A stretch of 64,000 nt of DNA. It comes from an uncultured Alphaproteobacteria bacterium. GTDB lineage: Bacteria > Pseudomonadota > Alphaproteobacteria > HIMB59 > GCA-002718135. The translations under genes and the position numbers were made by a program. The notes below the pieces were generated by a model. It did not search any database and had not been told where the DNA came from. It saw nothing but the letters and a program-made list of their open reading frames with translations. Positions 57,657 to 64,000 of this stretch are shown here, one piece after another. The stretch spans positions 132,188-196,187 of the forward strand of contig CACJNL010000001.1 in NCBI GenBank assembly GCA_902594815.1. Direction: 5' to 3'. The number at the start of each line of letters is the position of its first letter. Within the stretch, counting starts at the first letter, position 1.

Positions 57657-58820
57657 ATGGAAAATCAAAAAATTTATTATAAAGCTTTGGCTTCATGCAT
57701 GCAAAATGCATACGTCTTTTTTTTTACCCTAGGTATATATTTTGTATACATTCCTTGGAATTTAGAACGTCTAGATTTAGTAGAGACAGATTTAGGGTTG
57801 TGGCTTTTTATTTTTGGTATTGTAAATTTAATTACTAATCAATTTACAGGCAGAATTATTGTTCCTAAAATTGGTACTAAAAATATTATTATGGTTGGAA
57901 CTACTTTAGTAGCATTATGTCCTTATCTACTTGTTACAGTTAATAGTTATGCAAGTTTTATTCTTGTCGCTATTCCTTTTGGTGCTGCCATTGGTTTTAT
58001 TTTGCCTAGCAATCAAACCCAAATATCCAACATTGAAAATAAAACGAACAAAATCTATACGCCGATGTACCAAGCATTTTTTAGTGCCGGTTCATTATCG
58101 GGCGCCTTAATGGCAGCCTACGTCATTAGAAAAGATATTGATCCGCAATTAACTTTTGGTGTGATGGCGATTTTAATTTTACTATCTGTCGTCTTTATTT
58201 ATTTTTTTGGTTTGCCTAAAAAAGAAGATACGAATGATCCTATTACAAAGTTTGCGTTTCCAAAAAGACGTGTGTTAATCTTTGGTATCTTGCTAATGTT
58301 TAACTTTGCCACAATAGGCATTATCATCGATTGGTCGTCTTTGTGGTTAACAAAAGATTTATTAGCACCTTTATTTTTAGGAGGGCTCGTCATTGTATTT
58401 TTTAATGCTGGAGAAATAGTAGCAAGATTATCAGCTAGTTCTTTCATCAAATATCTTGGAGAAAAAGTTGTGGGTGGATATCTATCAGTAATTGGTTCAT
58501 CAATATTGTTTATCTGCATCCTTACCTCTAACCTATACTTCATCATTCCCGCATTGGTTATTTTTGGCTTATTTACTGCAAACTTTGGAGCGATTGTTAT
58601 TCGACAAGCTATTAAAGTTTCAGCAGACTCAATTTCTCTTACCGTGTCTAATATAACAACACTTGGTTTTTCTGGATTTATTTTTGGTCCCGCAATTGTT
58701 GGTTATACAGCCCAATATTTAGGATTAACTTTTAATATGTATGTGCTTTGTACTGTATGGGGCTTTAATGGTATTTGCCTAGTTTATTTGATGCGTAAAA
58801 AAACTAAAAATTATAGGTAA
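57657..58820 (+). CDS. Major facilitator superfamily transporter
   Basis: The 387-residue protein has about 12 membrane helices with GRIIVPKIGTKNIIMVG as the helix 2-3 loop and FSAGSLSGALMAAYVIRK near helix 5. It resembles the fucose permease/YbjJ-like MFS branch. Substrate unknown. The last 17 bases overlap the convergent autotransporter gene, so no terminator lies between. Confidence 0.82.
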   Translation: MENQKIYYKALASCMQNAYVFFFTLGIYFVYIPWNLERLDLVETDLGLWLFIFGIVNLITNQFTGRIIVPKIGTKNIIMVGTTLVALCPYLLVTVNSYASFILVAIPFGAAIGFILPSNQTQISNIENKTNKIYTPMYQAFFSAGSLSGALMAAYVIRKDIDPQLTFGVMAILILLSVVFIYFFGLPKKEDTNDPITKFAFPKRRVLIFGILLMFNFATIGIIIDWSSLWLTKDLLAPLFLGGLVIVFFNAGEIVARLSASSFIKYLGEKVVGGYLSVIGSSILFICILTSNLYFIIPALVIFGLFTANFGAIVIRQAIKVSADSISLTVSNITTLGFSGFIFGPAIVGYTAQYLGLTFNMYVLCTVWGFNGICLVYLMRKKTKNYR

Positions 58821-61251
58821 GCATTAGTTCAGCTTCCTGATTTAGGTTTTGATTGAAAGTTTGATTAGCATTAAATCCTAAATCAAATCCATGTATATTT
58901 TTTGATATACCAAGTTTAGTTTTTATATCTTCATCCCCAACTAAGGATATTGTATATTTAGTCTCTCGATTAGATATAAAGTTAATAGCAAAGTCTATTC
59001 TATCTCTATGTTCGCTCCTGTTACCTTGAACTCTAGTATAACTAGAGTTAATATTCAAATAATCTCCAGCAATAAATGTTAATCCGATCATAGAGTTTAT
59101 TAAATGATTTGAATTTGTTTTTTGTGTGTAGGTATAAATTGTTGAAGTATCTGTTACATAATTGATCTTGGCATCAGATTTGTTACTAAAATCAGTAATA
59201 ACTTTAAGTGATCCAAATGGTTGTAATTTATTTTCATTAAACTGAATATTATCACTAACTTCAAAACCAAATGAAGCTAATCCATTTTCAATTCTCTGGC
59301 TTGCATAATATAAAGCATTTGCTCCACTCTCCTTGTAATCATCAAGTTTAGTATAACCTAAATCAAGACGTCCAATTGGCGTTATATTAAAATCACCGCG
59401 GTCAATTGTTTTACCGTAATTGATGGAGCCAAATATTTGTGTTCCATCGCGCGTACCTGTTAATACATTCGTAGAATTAATGACTCTTTTTAAATTACTT
59501 TCTATTAGCCCTATACCTAACAAAGTTTCGATAAAATTATTATTATCAAGTGGCCTTGTTCGGTAAATAGAGAAATTCATATTTTCACTATCAATACTTG
59601 TTCCATTTGTACCAATATCTGTATCGCTTTGACCATACTGAATAGCAAAACCAAGAAAATCACTATCACTTAACTTTTTATCAAATCCTAATGCTACTGT
59701 TTGACCTTCAGTATCTTGTGATGATGAATTTATACTATCGCCAATTTTTGATACATAAGCTGACCCAGATGTCCATGCAGACCAATTATCCGGTATTATA
59801 GAATTGGCATTTTTTTCTATATTATCATTTGCTAAGGAAGCAAGAATTGTATTGCCAAGATCTATTTGTAAACCTTGGCTCGATAAAGAATCACTCAATC
59901 TATTTTGTCTTAAAAATCGCAAACGATTTGAGACAGTATCAATAGATTGACTAATATAGTTTTTTGCTAATTCACTTTGCGCATCTATTGAACCTACAAC
60001 ATCTTTAATGGTTGTGGGATCCAACCTATCATCGCTAACAGTAAAACTTAGAGCCGTTGTTGATGATATACCTGCATAGTATCCACTTGTATTATCAACA
60101 AATGCTGTAGCAGGAATTAAAACATAATATTCAACACCATATTCTAAATCATCAGTTGGATTAATAGTTATTTGAGAAGCTCCAGTTCCCGTAACATTAC
60201 TACTTGTTACATCTATTGTAGCAACTGTAGAGTCATCGGAAGTTTTATGAATAGTAATGTTACCATTATCAACATTAACTTTTTCACTAAAGTTTAAAAC
60301 TATATTAGCATCTACTGAAACACCTGTAGCATTATCTACTGGTGAAGAAGAACTCAACGTTGGTAATTTTAAATTATAGGCTGATAGTAGCGTATACTCA
60401 TACACTTTATCATTATCTCCTCCCAAAAAAAACATTTTGGAACCATCGTTATTAAATCCTATACCTTTAGGATGAACATCCGTACCTTTAATTGAAAAAC
60501 TGCTAACGTGTGAGGCAGTTGTTAAATCAAAGCCAGTAGAAAGGTAAAACTCATTAACTGCTTTATCTTTCCTACCCAAAGTAAACATTACCTTACCATC
60601 ATCGCTAAATGTAAATCCTGTTGCATCATCTTCATAGTCAGATACACTAACAGTGTCATCATAAGTTGCTGTTGATATGTCAAAACCACTAGATAAAGTG
60701 TAAATATTAATATTAGAATTCTCAAAAATAAACATTTTGGTACCATTGCTATTAAATTCTATATCCTTAGGATCATTAAGTGTAAGCTCCGTTGATAAAT
60801 CTTTAATTTGTACAAATGTAGATGTTGAGACATCGAAAGCAGTGGATAAAGAAAATTCTTTGATAAATTGTTTAAATCCTGCAGTAAACATTTTAGTACC
60901 ATCATCATTAAATTTAACGCTGGTTGGTGCTCCATCTATATTTGCACCTGTGCCTCTTACTAGAAAAGCATCAACAAAAGATCTTGTTGATATGTCAAAA
61001 GCAGTAGAAAGAGTGAACTCATTGACACTGTCATTTTCAGTTCCTGTAATAAACATTTTGGTACCATCATTACTAAATGTTAAACCAGTAGGATATTCTT
61101 CTTCAGCAAAAACTCCTCCTGGATCACCATCAATGACTGTGCCATCTACAAATTCTGGGTTGGCTTTTAAAGAACTATTAAAAAAACAATTAAATAATAA
61201 AAATATAAAAAGAATTATAAATTTATTTTTTTTGACCAAACTTACAAACAT
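58804..61251 (-). CDS. Autotransporter with beta-propeller-like repeats and an Ig-like domain
   Basis: The 815-residue protein starts with a signal peptide, then about six repeats of the form GTKMF..G...D.V.EFTLSTAFDIST (residues about 40-285), probably a beta-propeller. An SbsA/Big_5-type Ig-like domain follows (SSPVDNATGVSVDANIVLNF). From about residue 430 the sequence becomes an autotransporter beta-barrel: IDTVSNRLRFLRQNRLSDSL, repeated amphipathic strands, and the final ELMLTYNF ending in Phe. It would place the repeat passenger on the cell surface, perhaps for attachment or polymer binding, which is inferred. Confidence 0.85.
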   Translation of the reverse strand: MFVSLVKKNKFIILFIFLLFNCFFNSSLKANPEFVDGTVIDGDPGGVFAEEEYPTGLTFSNDGTKMFITGTENDSVNEFTLSTAFDISTRSFVDAFLVRGTGANIDGAPTSVKFNDDGTKMFTAGFKQFIKEFSLSTAFDVSTSTFVQIKDLSTELTLNDPKDIEFNSNGTKMFIFENSNINIYTLSSGFDISTATYDDTVSVSDYEDDATGFTFSDDGKVMFTLGRKDKAVNEFYLSTGFDLTTASHVSSFSIKGTDVHPKGIGFNNDGSKMFFLGGDNDKVYEYTLLSAYNLKLPTLSSSSPVDNATGVSVDANIVLNFSEKVNVDNGNITIHKTSDDSTVATIDVTSSNVTGTGASQITINPTDDLEYGVEYYVLIPATAFVDNTSGYYAGISSTTALSFTVSDDRLDPTTIKDVVGSIDAQSELAKNYISQSIDTVSNRLRFLRQNRLSDSLSSQGLQIDLGNTILASLANDNIEKNANSIIPDNWSAWTSGSAYVSKIGDSINSSSQDTEGQTVALGFDKKLSDSDFLGFAIQYGQSDTDIGTNGTSIDSENMNFSIYRTRPLDNNNFIETLLGIGLIESNLKRVINSTNVLTGTRDGTQIFGSINYGKTIDRGDFNITPIGRLDLGYTKLDDYKESGANALYYASQRIENGLASFGFEVSDNIQFNENKLQPFGSLKVITDFSNKSDAKINYVTDTSTIYTYTQKTNSNHLINSMIGLTFIAGDYLNINSSYTRVQGNRSEHRDRIDFAINFISNRETKYTISLVGDEDIKTKLGISKNIHGFDLGFNANQTFNQNLNQEAELMLTYNF
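60360..61140 (-). repeat. Repeats encoding the passenger propeller blades
   Basis: The words coding for NDGTKMF and EFTLSTAFDIST recur about every 120-140 bases (near 61060, 60900, 60740, 60590 and 60440), drifted from each other but clearly from one unit. Confidence 0.75.
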
Positions 61252-61288
61252 AAAAAACTGTTAATGCCGTTTGGCCTTTTTTATTTTA

Positions 61289-61314
61289 AAATAGGGCTGG
61301 TGGCCGACCTATTT
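61289..61314 (-). terminator. Possible hairpin terminator of the MATE gene
   Basis: On the minus strand AAATAG pairs with CTATTT, with an inner GGC/GCC stem and CACCA loop, 50 bases past the MATE stop and 38 bases before the autotransporter start. The following A/T stretch has few T in a row, so it may instead be a leader structure. Confidence 0.35.
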
Positions 61315-61363
61315 ATTTTAGTGCGTATCTTTTTAAGGATTTTTTTTAATTTTTTAAGTATTA

Positions 61364-62677
61364 TTATCTAATGCGTCGATAAATTCTTGGTAGGTAAAAG
61401 AATAAAGACAAAGCTCTCAATCCAAAAAAGATTGAAAGTGATACCCATAAGCCTAAATTACCCAGTGTTTCTGAAAGAAATAGAGCACACACTATATAAA
61501 TGCCTACAGATACAATCATCGCATTCCGCAATTCTTTTGTTTGTGAAGCCCCTATAAATATCCCATCGATTTGATAGCAAAAAGAGGAAAGAAAGGGAAT
61601 GAGCACAACCCAATAGGAATGGGATAAGCTTAAATTTTTAATATCAGGTAAGTCCGTCATAATAGAGATGAAATGATTTTTGCCAAAGAGATAAACAATA
61701 GAAATTAACAAACCTGTTGTTGCACTCAAGATAAATGAATTTTTAATAACATTGGTGAGGAGTTTTTTATCTTTGGAGCCAATTGAATAACCGACTATTC
61801 CTTCTGTTGAAAAAGCATATGCGTCTAAAATAAAAGCCGATAACATAATGAGGTTTAGTAAAATGGTATTGGCTGCCACCACATCTTCACTAATAGTGTT
61901 TCCTAAGTAGGTAAAAAAAAGAAAAGAAAACGTGAGAAAAGCTGAGCGGACAAATATATCAAAATTGATATTAAACAATTTTGTAATTTTTTTTAGATTA
62001 AATATTTTTGATAAATTTATTTTTATGGATGTAAATTTTTGTAACTCTAAAAATGTATAACTTAAAAAAATTATAGATGTTAAGGTTGATGATACTAATG
62101 TTCCAAGAGCAACACCTTGTACATCTAAATCAAAGTAGACTACAAATAATAAACTTAATAAAATATTAGTTATCGAAAAAAAACCAACTATTACACTTGA
62201 TACAGTTGTTCTTTGTAAGCCAATGAATAATCCAGTGATTATATAGATCATTAACTCACCAAAAGAGGAATAGATACGTAACCCAAAATATTCTTTAAAA
62301 TATTTTGTTGTCTCATCTGATAATTCAAAAATACTTAATGAAATTAAAAAAATATATCCCTGACAAAGAATTAAAAGTAAGGAAATAAGAATGACAAAAG
62401 CAATATTTCGAAAAACTAGATTAACAATCTCATTATAGTTCTTAGAGCCATGCGCTTGTGCAACCATGCCAGTAGTGCCCATTCGAAGGAAACCAAAACT
62501 CCAAAAAATTAAGGAAAATACACTGGTGGCAATACTTGTAGCTGTTAGATAACTCGCATTATCTAGATTGCCCATAAGTCCTGTATCGACAATTGCAACT
62601 AATGGAATTACTAGATTAGCAAAAAATATAGGAATAGATAATTTAACAATATTACTAATTGAAGATTTTGTAGACAT
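61364..62677 (-). CDS. MATE family efflux transporter (DinF-like)
   Basis: The 437-residue protein has 12 membrane helices. It opens IVKLSIPIFFANLVIPLVAIVDTGLMG, has FWSFGFLRMGTTGMVAQAHG and DAYAFSTEGIVGYSIGSKDKK, which are MATE repeats of the DinF branch. Likely exports organic cations or oxidised compounds with Na+ or H+. It diverges from the broken hydrolase gene. Confidence 0.92.
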   Translation of the reverse strand: MSTKSSISNIVKLSIPIFFANLVIPLVAIVDTGLMGNLDNASYLTATSIATSVFSLIFWSFGFLRMGTTGMVAQAHGSKNYNEIVNLVFRNIAFVILISLLLILCQGYIFLISLSIFELSDETTKYFKEYFGLRIYSSFGELMIYIITGLFIGLQRTTVSSVIVGFFSITNILLSLLFVVYFDLDVQGVALGTLVSSTLTSIIFLSYTFLELQKFTSIKINLSKIFNLKKITKLFNINFDIFVRSAFLTFSFLFFTYLGNTISEDVVAANTILLNLIMLSAFILDAYAFSTEGIVGYSIGSKDKKLLTNVIKNSFILSATTGLLISIVYLFGKNHFISIMTDLPDIKNLSLSHSYWVVLIPFLSSFCYQIDGIFIGASQTKELRNAMIVSVGIYIVCALFLSETLGNLGLWVSLSIFFGLRALSLFFYLPRIYRRIR

Positions 62678-62744
62678 ATCAGCATTGTTAACACTATATT
62701 CATTTTGTTTTAATTAAACCCAATAATTCATGGTATGAACTAAT

Positions 62745-63712
62745 ATGCTCAAATTTCTGATTGTTTTAGTTATTTCATTTTCTACTTATGTGTCTGCAAA
62801 AGAAACTAAGTTTGAAAAAAGGCTTCAAAAGGATATAAAAAACTTTTAAAAATTAGTGGATTTATTGATGATGATTTAAACTTGTATAGTGAAGATGAAA
62901 TAACTGATAGAAAAAATACAATAGTTATAATTTTCAATCACGGACAACAAGATGGACAAAAAAAAGTCGAAAGATGTAACAAAGGCGCATCAGACGTTCC
63001 AGAATTTGTAAGAAATTTACATAATAAAAAAGTAAACGATTTAACAATAAAAATTTATCGTATGTGTTCTGGTGTTAGAGGTCTTAATGATCCTCAAATG
63101 GATAGAGCGCATAATATGATTGTACAGGATGAAAACACAAATGGCCTTCTTGAGGTAATTGATTATGATGGAATAAGATTATTTGATAAAGTTAAACAAC
63201 ATCTTAGAAGGAAAATTCTATTAGATAAAATTGATGAATTAACTGAAAAAAATTTTCCAAATATTGTTCTCATGGGTCACTCTTGCGGTGCTTTTTTATC
63301 AATATATTTAACAGCACATTTTCCTGAAAAAATTAAAGCATCTATTGTTACTAATCCAGCTTGTTATGGAGAAAACATTGAGCCAAGAAATATTATAGGA
63401 GATAAAAATACTTATTCAATATGGAAAGCATTACGAGATGACTGGGAACAAACAATATCAAAATTTTCAGAAATTAATTCTTTAGCATTTATACATAATG
63501 AAGATCCGTTTGAAAATATTAAGACACTTTCTTTTTTAGGTAAAATTAATGAATTTGAAATGATTAACTATTCCGATTTTGGATGTGAAAAAATGTTTGG
63601 AACAGATTTTCATACTGCGCCAGTGTATCCAGCAAAAGATAATTGTTTTACTAAATGGGAAGCTAAAAATAATTATATAATTAACTATTTAGAAGACATT
63701 TTTAAAAACTAA
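62745..63712 (+). pseudogene. Secreted alpha/beta hydrolase with a one-base frameshift after the signal peptide
   Basis: An ATG at 62745 encodes a signal peptide ([20 protein letters not shown]) but stops at 62847-62849. The next frame is open from 62821 to 63712 and encodes GYKKLLKISGFIDDD, then IVIIFNHGQQDGQKK and a nucleophile elbow VLMGHSCGAFLSIYL, with a likely His near FGTDFHTAP. One extra A in the A6 run at 62815-62820 would join them in a single 320-residue exported protein. It may be a pseudogene, a sequencing error, slippage or phase variation. The usual call would start the second part at 62882. Confidence 0.7.
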
Positions 63713-63716
63713 TTTC

Positions 63717-63923
63717 TTATATTGAAGATAGACTCATTTTTTTTGAATATTTTTTTTTAGGATTATTTTTTATAACGGCTTGACCGCATCGCATTACGCC
63801 TCTTTTTTTATCAAACGTCATTTTAGGTTCTCCGTGTAATTTCCAACCACTCGATAGTGCTTCTGTGACACGGTGACAGAACTCTGATGTATCATCATCT
63901 GTAATAAATCTATAACCTTTCAT
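63717..63923 (-). CDS. DUF1737 domain protein
   Basis: The 68-residue protein reads YRFITDDDTSEFCHRVTEAL, then SSGWKLHGEPKMTFD and MRCGQAVIKN, which match DUF1737, a small domain of unknown function common in alpha- and gammaproteobacteria. A GGAGC site lies a few bases before the ATG. It ends 4 bases from the convergent hydrolase gene. Confidence 0.9.
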   Translation of the reverse strand: MKGYRFITDDDTSEFCHRVTEALSSGWKLHGEPKMTFDKKRGVMRCGQAVIKNNPKKKYSKKMSLSSI

Positions 63924-63938
63924 GTATGCTCCTTTTTA

Positions 63939-64000
63939 TCAATTAATTTTATCTAAGATTTTTAATTGTTCCTTTGATTTTAAATTAATAAATGTTTCAA
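63939..64000 (-). CDS. C-terminal end of an unidentified gene (partial)
   Basis: A minus-strand frame is open from the window edge to a TGA at 63939-63941 and encodes ETFINLKSKEQLKILDKIN, a charged helical end. It would lie 15 bases upstream of the DUF1737 gene, as in an operon. Too short to assign. Confidence 0.35.
   Translation of the reverse strand, partial: ETFINLKSKEQLKILDKIN

Overview
The window reads as chromosomal DNA of a streamlined, AT-rich marine alphaproteobacterium. This rests on very low G+C by eye (not counted), mostly short intergenic gaps, many 4-base or convergent gene overlaps, and alphaproteobacterial marker genes: GcrA, an RpoE/ChrR-type ECF pair, a CarD-FdxA-helicase block, RpoH and an IalB-like protein. 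A SAR11/Pelagibacterales or HIMB59/AEGEAN-169-like lineage fits; the species cannot be named from the sequence. I saw no prophage, insertion sequence, CRISPR array or plasmid gene.

Layout. Bases 1-6.5 kb: a DUF3429 membrane protein, asparaginase II, ChrR and its ECF sigma factor, an IalB-like secreted protein, argG, folD, yggT and an orphan amino-acid binding protein. 6.6-12 kb: a complete cytochrome c maturation operon ccmABCDEFGH on the minus strand, including a 32-residue CcmD at 9813-9911. 12-15 kb: a tiny Lys/Ala/Pro histone-like gene with its own terminator, then acnA. 15.3-21.4 kb: SUV3-like helicase, TerB-like protein, fdxA, carD, a phosphatase-fold protein that has lost its catalytic residues, rpoH and a PagL-type lipid A deacylase. 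21.4-31.4 kb: dusA, carbonic anhydrase, panB, an atypical SDR, an MFS carrier, gcrA, pgk, yciB, ftsY, mtaB and dapF. 31.5-39.3 kb: ffh-rpsP-rimM-trmD-rplS-leuC-leuD-leuB-asd, joining protein targeting and translation to leucine and aspartate-family synthesis. 39.3-45.3 kb: a GNAT enzyme, tRNA-Arg(UCG), YccF, DUF924, then a tight plus-strand run: UDGb, 67-aa protein, MFS, 46-aa protein, ZapE, hydrolase. 45.6-57.6 kb: a TCA super-operon sdhCDAB-mdh-sucCD-sucAB-lpd, preceded by a structured intergenic segment at 45271-45411 that looks like an RNA. 57.6-64 kb: an MFS carrier, an autotransporter with a repeat passenger, a MATE transporter, a frameshifted secreted hydrolase, a DUF1737 protein and the end of a gene cut by the window.

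How it works together. acnA and the sdh-mdh-suc-lpd block encode aconitase plus every step from 2-oxoglutarate to oxaloacetate. ccm matures the c-type cytochromes of the respiratory chain. The RpoE/ChrR pair, rpoH and CarD give several layers of transcriptional control. ffh and ftsY supply both protein partners of co-translational targeting.

Most of the window is ordinary core genome. The points most worth a second look are the structured element before the TCA operon, a strong hairpin in the ffh leader, near-identical Ala/Glu/Pro tails on ribosomal proteins S16 and L19 of the same operon, a ChrR lacking its zinc-binding residues, the pseudo-phosphatase beside carD, and the histone-like gene with two tandem leader hairpins. 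None of these amounts to a proven new system.
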